The position numbers and the translations under genes are program-made. The notes below the pieces were generated by a model. The model was not told the origin of the DNA. It saw only the letters and a list, made by a program, of their open reading frames with translations, and did not search any database. Shown here piece after piece: positions 11,622 to 22,100 of a DNA stretch of 64,000 nucleotides. This DNA comes from Calonectria ilicicola (lineage: Eukaryota > Ascomycota > Sordariomycetes > Hypocreales > Nectriaceae), in contig CP085825.1 in assembly GCA_020809705.1 (NCBI GenBank), positions 2,604,001-2,668,000 on the forward strand, given 5' to 3'. Position 1 is the stretch's first letter; each line of letters begins with the position of its first letter.

Positions 11622-14023
11622 CAGACGAGAAAAAGGCGCGGCGGCTAGCGTGGCGGTGTGGGATTGAATGAAACGAAGCTGTGGCGTACGAGGCAGTGGG
11701 TGCCTGAGGAATGGATGCCCTGAAGCGAGTGACCAAAGGTTGCCGCTACTAGCAGGGGAGAAAGAAAACCTTGAGGGACCAGGTCTTCACAAAACACGTA
11801 TACCGACCGTCTTTCCGCTTTCCGCACCCACGCTCGCTCGCCAAGTGGCGCCGCACCGGCTTGCCCCATTGTAAATGTAAATTGACCATTTGCAAGATCC
11901 GTTGCCAACTCCAGGCTCCAGAAGCGGCCGGTCGCCGTGGCCGGCGGCCAAGCGCACACTACGGCCTGTTTCTCAATTATTCGTCAGCCGTCTCTCATCC
12001 AGTAAACATGGACGAACGACCGGGAGAGCGGGGACAGAGGGGCACAACAGGCATAGCCACCACACACAGCGCTGGATGAAGCCCTTTTCTCTCGTAGGTG
12101 AGACGAGATGGAGTGTGAGGTGGTCTCGGGGAGCCGGCATCTGACAGCGAATTCTGAGGGACCTACGTATGCATTGCAGCAGTGCCTCACTCATGCGACG
12201 TATTTTTTGCAGGTGTCTGCCATTTGTGAAGTGCGATTCATGTTGCTGGGTTGGCTGACAACCTTGTCGCCGGCGAGTCCCTGTCGAACGAGATGGCAGA
12301 GGTGACAATCTCACACTCAGCAGCAGACTTGGAGCGGTACCCCGCTTCGTGCCGTTCCAATGCCATGTGTTAGCAGCATGTTTTGCGCGGGCCGGTAGTA
12401 CACGCGACTGGCCGTACCGTATCCTCATTTTTTGCGATGCATGGACCCCTGGCGAGACATTTCCATAGAAGCCTTGTTGTCTCTTGTAACAAATCGTCTG
12501 ACAGCGAAATAAATTGGCATCAAAAGACAAGCATCCACTAGGCGGCATGATGTCGTCAGGAGAAGGTGTAACTTGGAGCGGGAGCAGATAAGCAAGCCAT
12601 GATCAGCAGTCACCTCAAACGTTTGAGATTTGGTGAATGATGAAGGTTTGGGCGGGGCCTGCATCCCTCCTTTTCCAGTTCGCTTCGGCCCAGCTGGGAA
12701 ATAAATTGGCTTTCAACAGGGCCGGGGTCCCGGCTGGCGTGTGGTTACAGTGGACGCGTTTTCCTGAATCGCGGTTCCCTTGTGTGTGTGTGTGTGTGTG
12801 GGATTCGGTCCACGGGCCATTGAGGGTCCTTGCCACGGCCCCTGACCAAGCTGGGCGCGTGGAAGACAAGCTTTTTGGACGCAGAAGCTTGGCGGAGGTG
12901 CAGATCCGATTCGGCTGGAGTGCCGTTCGATTACCCTTCCGACCCCCAACGTCGTCAGGATTGCGTGTAGGGCTAATACGGCGGGAAACACGCAGATACG
13001 ATGTTGCAATGCCTCTCTCAGTGCGGTGGTTGGCCTTGAAGCCCCGTGGAGGCCGCCATTGATCCCAGTGCCTGCTATTCCGAGCTGAGTTAATCTTGTT
13101 GGTACAGCATTGTGCGACATGTTTCTTCCGCCATCCTGCGGCTGACCACATTGAGACAATCTATGGTCCGATGGTCAACACACTGCTCAATTCCGGAATA
13201 TGCAGGCAGTACTTGGGAGAGTTTGTTCCAGACAGCTTTTTTTTTTTTTTTTTTTTTTTGGTTGGTATGTCTCAGGTTTGCTGAAGCGTGTTTGGGGTGA
13301 CAGCCGAGAGACTGACAAGTGGCAACGTGGAGTAGAATACCTGATAATGAACATTACGCATGCTCACCGAGTCATTTCAACCACTATGAGAGACACATAA
13401 TTTCATCCCGATGACTGGATTATTTTTTCACAACTTGTAGCTACCACAAAGCCGTGGGTTAATTGATATTTGAAATGACGTAAAAAGGTACAAGATGAAG
13501 GCATAGGGTAGGCGACGGAGCAGGCGACATGGCTTGGACGACCGTGCTCTGCTCTCTAGGCGCTTTCTGACAAGCACTGACAGGCATCACCGAGGAACCT
13601 TTGATAAAAAGAACCCACTTGCATGGAGGCTGCTTTCCGAGACACTTGCTTTCCCACAGTTTGAAATGGCATAGTATCTACGGAAGTGCACTGTATGTGT
13701 GACTTCGGTACGTCCGGATGTAGGAGGGCAATGACAGCCACTAGGCGTCGCTTCAAGTCTCAGTCTTTCCCGCGTACTCGTCACGTAGCGACGCGCTAAC
13801 AAGGTCGGGAACGAACAAGCAAGCCGAAGCCGAGAGACACAAACGCCATCAGGTTTCACAGCGATGGTCGTTGGAAAGGTGTAGAAGGTGAAACCTTGGG
13901 GAGATCTGAGTAGGCGATGATTGGGCAAACTACCCGAAATCGCCCTTTCTCTCTTGCAGGTGGTGCTGCCGTGTGCATGGCCCGTATTAATTGGACTGGC
14001 CGGACATCCGAGAGAGAGGGTAA

Positions 14024-14072
14024 AGGAGAGGGAGAGGGAGAGGGAGAGGGAGAGGGAGAGAGAGTGTGTGTG
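14024..14072. repeat. GAGGGA hexanucleotide repeat followed by GT repeat
   Basis: About six copies of a GAGAGG/GAGGGA purine hexamer run directly into a short GA/GT repeat. The homopurine strand is on +. The location is non-coding. Confidence 0.85.
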
Positions 14073-15060
14073 TCTATTGTGTGCAACCCGTGCTAGTGAA
14101 TATCTTTGGGAAACACAACAAGCCCGACCCTAGTGTAGTGCTCGCCCTGCCGAGACCTGCCGTCAACATATTTTTATTCCCCGAGAATGTCTTGCTATCA
14201 ACCCGATTTCTCACTGCCTTTTTTGTTGCAAATATTTCATATTCGAGTCCATTAAAGCCCAGGCATGGGTCATCAGCGTACAACTCACCGCCAAAAATCA
14301 CAGAATGTAACAAGTGCTGGTTTGGTAGAGCCGTGTTGAGCTGAGCTATGCTGTGCTGTGCTGTGTGCTTGGAAGCTCACCATTTCATGTTCTCACTTTT
14401 ATGTACATGTACGGTCTGCAGGGGCTAGACTTTGCGGGCAAACAGGGCCCACCCGCTTTTCTTATTGCTCGGTCGGGGCTCTCTTCACACCTAAACGCCA
14501 CACGGTCGCACGCCCCCCGTCGTTCCCGTCCTCCCGCCAAATTGCGCGCCATGCATGCTGAGCTCCAGGCCTGGCGCAGCCTAGAACTTCTCATGTTTGG
14601 CCTGGCTGCGGCTTGTCGCCGGCGAACCGACAGTGGTTTGTCTATCGCTCTGGCTGCTTCCAGCCCGCTGTCTGTAGTTCTCCACAGTTTTTTTTTCTGC
14701 TCTTCCCGCGCCTGCGCCTGCGCCGACATCAGGAGCCAGCCCAGCACGTCCGCATGTGCTCTGTATGGGGTACGGGCACCCTGCCGACGGCCTTTCATCC
14801 CAGCGCCCGGACCATCTCTGACTCCTGCCCCCCAGCTCCCCTCTTCGCTCTTTCTTCAGCGCCCAACACGCTTCTTGTCGCTTGCCCTTTCCATCCTCGC
14901 AACTCCCCGTCCCTGCCTTGGTCGCTTCGTCTTGGACGCAGTCGCAACTCAAGCCCCTACTTCTCCTTCGCTATCTTGGTCGCTTGCATTTACGCGCGCT
15001 CCCGAGTGCGCGCTCTATGATGCCCACCGTGACATGATTGAGAATGTGCTAGGAGAATGT

Positions 15061-15118
15061 GTAAGTCTTTGCAGGCCCTCCCCGTCTGTCTCTGTCGCCA
15101 ACGTTTCGCACTTGGCAG
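15061..15118 (+). other. Candidate 5' UTR intron of the RING gene
   Basis: A consensus donor GTAAGTC is followed 58 nt later by CTTGGCAG. No open frame starting upstream joins through it to the RING protein frame, so if it is spliced it is probably in the leader. A second candidate intron with donor GTAAGTG lies at 15207-15290 (acceptor CTTGTTGCAG). Confidence 0.35.
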
Positions 15119-15448
15119 CGAGGCTAGGAGGCATCCAATTGTCGTCACATTCTTGGCACCGAAGAAACTGACATGTCCCAGCGCTCACCGAAATCCGAAA
15201 TGTCGTGTAAGTGTTTGAAAATTCAATCCATAAACCTCTCCCTACCTGTTTCCTCAATTCTGGCATTTATGGTCCACCGTCTTGTTGCAGCGAACGGTTG
15301 CAACCGACGCCTCCGTCCACATTGCTGTCGCCCACCCCGCCATCCTCACGCATTATGATCGACTGCTACTCCAACTTTCCGACCACTCGACTTTTTTAAT
15401 CTCGGGCTCGTCCTTGTACTGACAATTTCCTCAAAGCCTCCTCTTTAG

Positions 15449-17302
15449 TAACCCGGTATGGAGCGGCGCCAGTACGGTCCCGTCGACCATCATTCGCAAC
15501 ATCACTGCGTTGTCGGTGCGTCGCCATCACAAACCCTCGACCTTCCTCGGCAGCACTCTGACTGACCCTTCTGTGAATAGAGCGAGCTAGCATACGAGGA
15601 ACGCTTGAACACAAACCTTACAACCTTGACCACAACCAACGCCGACACACTTGATGGTGTCATTCAAGGCCTTCTCTACGTCCCTGACCTCGACAACAAC
15701 GCAGCCTGCGATAAACAGCAATACGACTTCATCCCCCAGAATGTCACACGTCGTGCTAACCTCCCCCCAACAAACTACAACCTCATCGCCCTCGCTCCCT
15801 GGTTCAGTATTGATTGCACCCTCGCCTATATGGCTTCTGCCCGGACCGACCCCATCCGTGGCTTCATCTTCTATAAACCCAACAACTCCTCCAACAAGCC
15901 GCAAGACTCTGATTCGCCCGTCTGGAACCTTGAAGATAATGGAACATGGGTCAAGGCTAACAAGTACCCGATTTTTGCCATTTCTGGCAAGGAAGGGTAT
16001 GGTATGATGGAACAGCTGAGTCTCTATTCAGGCAGCATCGACGACATTCCACATGGCGATGAAATCAACTCCGTTTATGGCCCGAACCCGAAAGACTATG
16101 TTCGAATATGGGCAGAACTGACCTTGGAGAACGACTCGGACATTCCTTCTCTTTGGGTATTTTTTCTCATCGTCATTGGTGCCCTCTTTTTGATCATTGC
16201 CGGAGTCTCTTGTACTATGCACCTAATACAGCGCCGCCGCCGGATATCCTTGAAACGCCGGGTTGAGTCAGGAGAAGTTGACTTGGAAGCTATGGGAATC
16301 AAGCGCTTAACCGTACCTGCTGCTCACATAAGGCACTTCCCTCTCTTCACCTACAATGCTGATCCAGAATCTATGGCCGCCCCTCCAACCCCTCGTTCAG
16401 GTCGAGGCCCACGAAATGGTCGACGACATGACCAACACAGTATCAGGTCCACTGGCAGTGTTCGAAGCAAGCGAGCCAATGTTGGCCATGCGGGTGGCAC
16501 TGCTGCTACTAATGACCAACCGTCCTGCCATATTTGTCTCGCCAACTTTGATCATCGGAGAACAATCATCAAAGAGCTTTCTTGCGGTCATATTTTTCAT
16601 CCTGAATGTATTGATGAATTTCTTTCTCTAAACAGCTCTTTGTGTCCTGTGTGCAAACACAGTATGCTGCCTCGAGGGTACAGTCCGAATATTACGAATG
16701 GAATGGTTCGTCGTGAAAGAGCACTCAGACGATTAAGGGAAAGGGTTGATATCGATGAGCTCTCACAAGAAGAACACGATAGCAAGCTCAAGGGATGGAG
16801 CAAACGAATCTTGCGCTCTGCAGCAAACCCCAGTGTATCGCGTTTGGTTGCTTTGAAGCCGATGACTCCCAAACAAGACTCAGCAAGCGAACCGACCCCA
16901 GTTATCGACGAGGAACAAGGTATCACTGCGAATATAGCATCTGCTTCGACCTCCGATGCAACCTCTCAGGAGCCGGCCACTAGCGCGGAGCCTCCAGCTC
17001 CAGCAAGGACACACAAATCACGGCGAACACGACCTAGAGCATTGAATTTGCTTCCCACACAACCCGAGAACTTGGAGGAAGATGCAGCAGTGGAAGTAAC
17101 AGTTGGGCGAGCAAGTCCGTCTTCGTTTGCTCGCGAACGCATGCGGGAGATTGCCGCTAGGAATGCACCATTTGATGACCCTGATCAACATCGGGCGCTA
17201 TGTGAGTTGACTCATAACACAAGTATCTTTTTTGCCATATTCGTTTCTAATATGTGGGCAGGGCGTCGTGGATTTGCAAAGGTGTTCCCAGGATACTTCT
17301 AA
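15449..17302 (+). CDS. Membrane-anchored RING-H2 E3 ubiquitin ligase (5' end unresolved)
   Basis: Supported exons are 15449..15515, 15581..17201 and 17262..17302, about 575 aa without the first exon. The exon at 15449 follows a branch-like CTGAC and TTTAG acceptor, and joins the next exon in frame. An N-terminal extracytoplasmic-type region with NxT/S glycosylation sites (NIT, NLT, NDS) precedes a single membrane segment (about 16150-16206; LWVFFLIVIGALFLIIAG). A basic stretch comes next, then a RING-H2 (16526-16652; CxxC...CGHxFHxxC...CPVC) and a disordered Ser/Pro/Thr tail. The layout matches PA-TM-RING-like ligases of the endomembrane system, which take ubiquitin from an E2 and pass it to membrane cargo; substrate and membrane are unknown. 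The last exon ends FAKVFPGYF. The first exon with ATG and signal peptide could not be placed without a frameshift. No start codon is given. Confidence 0.85.
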
Positions 17303-18168
17303 ACTTTCTTGATTTTCATTTCACGGCGATAGACGGCATTCGGTCCCGTAATCGTAGTGGTGCAGCATGGCAGCGGCGTTTTGATTATACGGATAAGGGA
17401 TTTTGTTCCCTCTTTTTTTCAGGCAAGGAGTTGGGCAAAAGGCAACCTATCACGACTACATTAACGACAATTCTGGGGCTATGAGTTAAGGAGTATTTTG
17501 CATTTTAACCCCCAGTTGGGCTCGACCCATAGGGATTGGGCTAGGCATTACATTGAAGTATGATGGCAACTGGCTTTGCTCTCTACTAGAGAGCTTTATG
17601 AATCTCGCACATATGCGTAAATATATGCAGAGTGATACTGGGATTTGAAATGAAAGTAGCCCCTCCTGTTTACCAGTACGCGGGACCTTTCTTTCGCGCA
17701 CAGCATCCTGGCGTTCCTATTGCTTTTGATTTATTTTTCGGTCTAATTAAGTGGACAGCCGAATGAGTCTTGTGGATAGAAGGGACCGAGCCAGCGCAAG
17801 CAAGCTTTCAAAAAATAGAATAGGCCTGGCTAGGCGGGATTCGGTGACCAATAAGTGGTTCTAAACAATCACAGTATTGTCAATGAAAAGGGTTAAAGGA
17901 AGTTGAAATATTAATAAATCTAAACATCGCTGAATCTCAGCGTCCAACCCCAAAACGCCCTTCATATTGACATTATGTTTTTTTTTTATCTCTGTACTCA
18001 AAGTTTCTGTTATTTCCAGTCTCTGTTTGATATTGTCAATTCCAATACGCCCCAACACCAAACCATACATGGGCAGTCGTTTTGCGCGTTCCGCTTTCTC
18101 ATTTCATACAAGCAGTTTCCAATCTTTGGCTTCAGTTTAAGCAATAAGAAACAAGTAAATCACCAGCG
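17303..18168. other. Convergent 3' intergenic region
   Basis: The plus-strand RING gene and the minus-strand membrane-protein gene end toward each other here. The stretch is A/T-richer and should hold both 3' UTRs. No gene is seen. Confidence 0.55.
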
Positions 18169-19986
18169 TCAGACATTTTGAGCATCAATCATCCGCTCGC
18201 TGTCACGAGAGCCTCCCCTGGCGAGCGCATCGCGAACGCGGTCGTTCTCGGCATCTCGAATCCGACGACGGGCATCTTCGAGGCGCTCGACGCCCCGATC
18301 AATGGTCTCGATGTGCACGCTGAGGGGGATGGCTGGGCGGTTTGCGTTTTGTAGCAAGGCAGGCTCCGCAACGCGATCGCGTAAATCTCCCAGACCAGCT
18401 TGGATGGCCTCGAGTTCTAGTATTAGGGCATTGACTTGGGCAACGGCGGAAGAGCGTTGAGCATCGACCTGGCGAAGTAGTGCAAGCTGCTGAGACAAGC
18501 TATTCAGGCGTGCTGAGTTCGCGCCAACCAGAGTCCAGATGTTCCAGAGAACCGTGTCCCGGCGTTGGGCGGTATCTGCCGAGGAGCGTGAGGAGATGTC
18601 GTAGATTAGAGCCAAGTGATCTTCGGCTTTGGTAAGGAGACGAAGCACAGCCTGGGCCTCGAGGATGAGTGAGGCAATACGCTCCGAAACTAGGGCCGTA
18701 TGCTCGATGTACTTATCAAGCAAGATGCGTTCATTAAACATGTGGTCGACTGTGGGTTGGAAGGGATGGAATAGCCATGAGGACCAGCTAACAACGACCA
18801 AGGGGGATTCATTGTCTGGAGACTGAGGTGCCAGAGTATCGATATATCGAGATGTCCAACGGTTAATGCTTATCACCGCATCGACAGCGGATCCAACATG
18901 GGTGTTGAACTTTTGTAAATCCGAAGCAGTTTGGCGGGCTGTGTCGACGTAACCGTCAAATTCGAGAAGGAGTTCATCGCGAGCTAGGAGGTCACTATGG
19001 CGTACTAAACTTCGAAGATCACGGATTGCAGTCTCCGATCTCTTCATTTCAAAAGGAAGAGAAACACCGTCCGCGCTCTTTTCTAGAACTTGCTCAAATT
19101 GGCCCTGGACTGCCATGAGATCATCAAACTCGACCAGTGGAGATCGAGCACCACTGGCCTCGGGTATGATGGTCTCTGAAGACGGGCAAAACGGTACGTT
19201 GAACAAGGAAACCCCAGGGATTCGACAAAGCGGAGAGAGAGAAGCCGTTATGGAACGGGTAGCCATGTTCTGGGCAATAATAATGCCACCAAAAGAGAGG
19301 TATATCGCCAGGAGGAAAGCCAGAGGTTTTTGTGCATAGCGAAACGCAAGGCCGATAAGACCAAAGAACCAGGCAACACTTCCGTAAAGCACACCGGGAA
19401 TAGACTGGGAAATGGTTCCCTGTCGCTCTTGGGGTGCTTTGTGATAAGGCTCTCGACGATAATGATAATCGTCTCGATCGTCAAAGTGCCTTCGTCCATT
19501 TCTCTGCTTAGATGGGCTTCCAAGGCCCATGTTTCCTCTTCTCCTGACCATGTTTGGATCGTCGCCCCCGACATAGCCGATTCCCAAGCCTCGTACCGTC
19601 CTTCCACTTCCGACGCTGTCGCGACTTTGGATATCAACGCGGGGCATCATGAACTCTGGGTCAGGTGTCCGATACGAGCCGTCTCCCACGCTGCCGACGT
19701 TGACGCCTGACATACTGGGACGGAAGGGCTCCCGCAGGATGACTTGTTCATCGTCTTGGTGGGTGGCAAAGTCCCGGATGCTGTCTTGCGAACCAAAGCT
19801 CATGTTGAAGCTCATGTCCTGCGAGAAAGGCTGCGTCGGCAAGTTTGTGGAACCGGAAGAAGGTGGTATCGGAGAGTCGCCGAGCGACGGTAGTATGCTG
19901 GTATCGAATGAATCATTCTCGCCTTCTACCATGCGCCATGAATCCTCAGCGCGAGGGTGGCGATTCCTGGGTGACGAGGACGACAT
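18169..19986 (-). CDS. Conserved fungal membrane protein with helical C-terminus, function unknown
   Basis: A single uninterrupted frame gives 605 aa from an ATG opening MSSSSPRNRH. Residues 1-190 are polar and look disordered, rich in Ser, Asp, Gly and Arg. Two adjoining hydrophobic segments follow at about 198-217 (GVLYGSVAWFFGLIGLAF) and 221-240 (PLAFLLAIYLSFGGIIIAQN), fitting a membrane hairpin. Residues about 280-600 are predicted from composition to be long amphipathic helices, rich in Leu, Ala, Glu, Asp and Arg, possibly coiled coil. I do not recognise a named family. The layout (disordered front, hairpin, helical back) would suit an ER or nuclear-envelope protein, but that is only inference. 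Codon use and frame integrity over 1.8 kb make it a real gene. Confidence 0.85.
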   Translation of the reverse strand: MSSSSPRNRHPRAEDSWRMVEGENDSFDTSILPSLGDSPIPPSSGSTNLPTQPFSQDMSFNMSFGSQDSIRDFATHQDDEQVILREPFRPSMSGVNVGSVGDGSYRTPDPEFMMPRVDIQSRDSVGSGRTVRGLGIGYVGGDDPNMVRRRGNMGLGSPSKQRNGRRHFDDRDDYHYRREPYHKAPQERQGTISQSIPGVLYGSVAWFFGLIGLAFRYAQKPLAFLLAIYLSFGGIIIAQNMATRSITASLSPLCRIPGVSLFNVPFCPSSETIIPEASGARSPLVEFDDLMAVQGQFEQVLEKSADGVSLPFEMKRSETAIRDLRSLVRHSDLLARDELLLEFDGYVDTARQTASDLQKFNTHVGSAVDAVISINRWTSRYIDTLAPQSPDNESPLVVVSWSSWLFHPFQPTVDHMFNERILLDKYIEHTALVSERIASLILEAQAVLRLLTKAEDHLALIYDISSRSSADTAQRRDTVLWNIWTLVGANSARLNSLSQQLALLRQVDAQRSSAVAQVNALILELEAIQAGLGDLRDRVAEPALLQNANRPAIPLSVHIETIDRGVERLEDARRRIRDAENDRVRDALARGGSRDSERMIDAQNV

Positions 19987-22100
19987 GGTGTTGGATGTAG
20001 ATGCGATGCTGTGTTGGTAGAGGATGGAGACAGCCTCTCAATGCGTCGCATCAGGTCGGAGTGGCGAAAAAACGAATGCGACGGGACGAGAGTCCGCATC
20101 GATTGAGTTTTCTGAGCTCGGCGGGTGCCTGGCGGGGGGGATGAAGCGTATTAAATAGGTTGATGCGATGGATGGATAGGCGGCGGCGCACAGAATGGTG
20201 GGGATGGCGGACAAGGGTCGCTTAGTGTGTTCACGGAGTTGTAGGCCTGGCGCATATGCGTGAGTCACTGGAAAATAGACGTTTCACTAGCGGTGGTAGT
20301 TGAGGCACATCGCAAGGCAGCCAGGAGCGCAAGCAGGGCGTGGGCGCCGGGGTTGTAGTCTGGGCGCGGAGCTGAGCTGTGTTGATTGATGATGTAGGCG
20401 GCGAGTTGAACACAGCAGATGGATGCATGGTGGGTGGGTTGGGCGGGTGTGAGCGGCGGGGCTCGCGGGGCTCGCGGGGACCCTGGCGCGCATGATAACA
20501 TAGGGCGTATCGCAGGCGCGTGAACATTCAACGCGCTCACTCAGCTTGTTGCTCACCACGTGGTTGGATGCAAGCAGAGTAGACTTATTGCGCATAGGCT
20601 TCCATGCCGCTGCACACCTAACCCAGTGGCTTGGGTTAATTGCACCACGTCTAAAATAGCCTTTGGAGCTGTTGATACTTGGTACATCATGGCATCCACA
20701 TCCTCCTCCCCGCCCCACACAATGTGTGAATATCAATGGATTACATTCGTGTGACGCATTGCACAATGAGCAAGATTGATAGCAGCCCAATAAAATACCG
20801 TGACTCATTACCGTAGTATTTCTTTTTCTCCTTTTTTAATAGTCCTTGCACTTTGATGAACATGAACACACAACAAAGGCCAGCTTCACTTGAATACTGT
20901 GAACAGCATCCAAACAGACACCAACACACAAAAATCATGTTGATTGCACATCTGAACTTAGCCAAGTATTCTCTGCCCATCGCCGTTCGTATGGAAATAG
21001 TTTCCTCGGGCCCTAGACTAAATTGTGGCAGTTCAGTGCCATTGAGAGGAGTAGTAGGTGTGGTTGGTTACTTTTGCCCACTATGACTGCCAGAAACGCC
21101 ACACAGCTATCTGATAAAGCCACGAATCGATATCCGTGACGCTACCTGATGCAGGAGGCCCTAGTTACATAATGTTCCAGGTGGATGACCCGAGGTCCCT
21201 GTCTCGGAGCAGACTGAGGCGGTAAATCGGAACAAAGATATCGCAGTCGGTTTATGACGTCGTGGAGATGTTTTACAGTTGCTGGATGGTCAAGGTAGCC
21301 GATAGCAGTTATGGCGACCAGCTCACCTTGCATTTCTATGAGATTGCATACTGAAATGAAAGTTGCAAGTTTCATTTTGTATCTAAACTATTAGAGTGAT
21401 GAGCGATGTACACTGGAATGAGTTGTTTCCTTGCTGTATGTACGGACGCGCAAGTAGTGATCGCTCGCCTCACGATCGAAACTATCGATTAATGATATTG
21501 AGCGAATCAGGATTGCAATTGAGACCATCAATTAAGAAAAAAAAACAGGAGTAGATCTTTAAATAATTTGGGTTGTCTCAGGTGACGTTGGAGCCGCGAT
21601 AGAGATGACGCGCAAAGATGACAGGACAGTGAGTGAGTGCACTGGGGGTGAAATAAATCAAACGTGCCAATATCACGTTGCTGGTCTTTTTTTTTTTTTA
21701 AAAAAAAAAAAAAACCCTTTACCAATGAACCCGGTATACCATGACTATATTCACTTCAAGCTTGCGTAATTTATGCCAAATAGTGCCATATTTTTGGTCC
21801 AAGGCCCTCATTCAAGCACAAATTTGTTCCCGCACTTGAAGCAATAGAAGTGGGCGGGTGATGCACGCACATCGGTCCCCACGCCGTGCCCGATAAGACC
21901 TCGGCTGCGACAGACCCGAGGCGCGATAAGAGTTGAGTAAGCACTTATCGGCATGTGGCTCCGCTTCAACCCCGGATTCTCGTTCATCTCTCCTTGCTTT
22001 GCGACTCTCACGAACTCTTTCAACCCGACCTGCTTCCCATCCACACACGCATCTCCGCCTCGCACATCGACCGTGGATCCGCCCTGATGATCCTTCCCAG
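19987..22100. other. Divergent promoter region between the membrane protein and PEX2
   Basis: Genes on both sides point away from this 2.1-kb stretch. It contains an A/T-rich middle (about 20750-21720) with a T13-A15 block at 21687-21714. An open frame continues upstream of the PEX2 start to 21933, but it does not look like PEX2 before the chosen ATG. Confidence 0.5.
21687..21714. repeat. Poly-T/poly-A perfect inverted repeat
   Basis: Thirteen T are followed directly by fifteen A, a near-perfect palindrome flanked by GGTC and CCC. Such tracts exclude nucleosomes and can extrude. It lies about 390 nt upstream of PEX2. Confidence 0.9.

Larger units (their letters stand above)
10449..15448. other. 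5-kb intergenic region between het-c and the RING gene
   Basis: The left part (about 10450-11450) holds the het-c 3' UTR and is A/T-rich, with a poly-C run near 11060. Short repeats occur at 11587-11621 (ATGT), 12781-12800 (GT) and 14024-14072 (GAGGGA then GT), and there is a poly-T run near 13239-13259. From about 14820 the sequence is pyrimidine-rich and probably belongs to the leader of the RING gene. No coding gene is convincing here. Confidence 0.5.

Noticed and set aside
12615..13151. Overlapping 140-180-codon frames on both strands
   Set aside because: They share a GT repeat and mirror each other; neither has splice-linked exons or a known motif.
14353..15171. 272-codon plus-strand open frame before the RING gene
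   Set aside because: It runs through the pyrimidine-rich leader and candidate introns, stops before the RING frame, and its translation is low complexity.
21933..22100. N-terminal extension of PEX2 from the upstream ATG
   Set aside because: The 56 extra residues are Ser/Pro/His/Arg-rich, unlike PEX2, and the ATG at 22101 gives the expected start of the protein.
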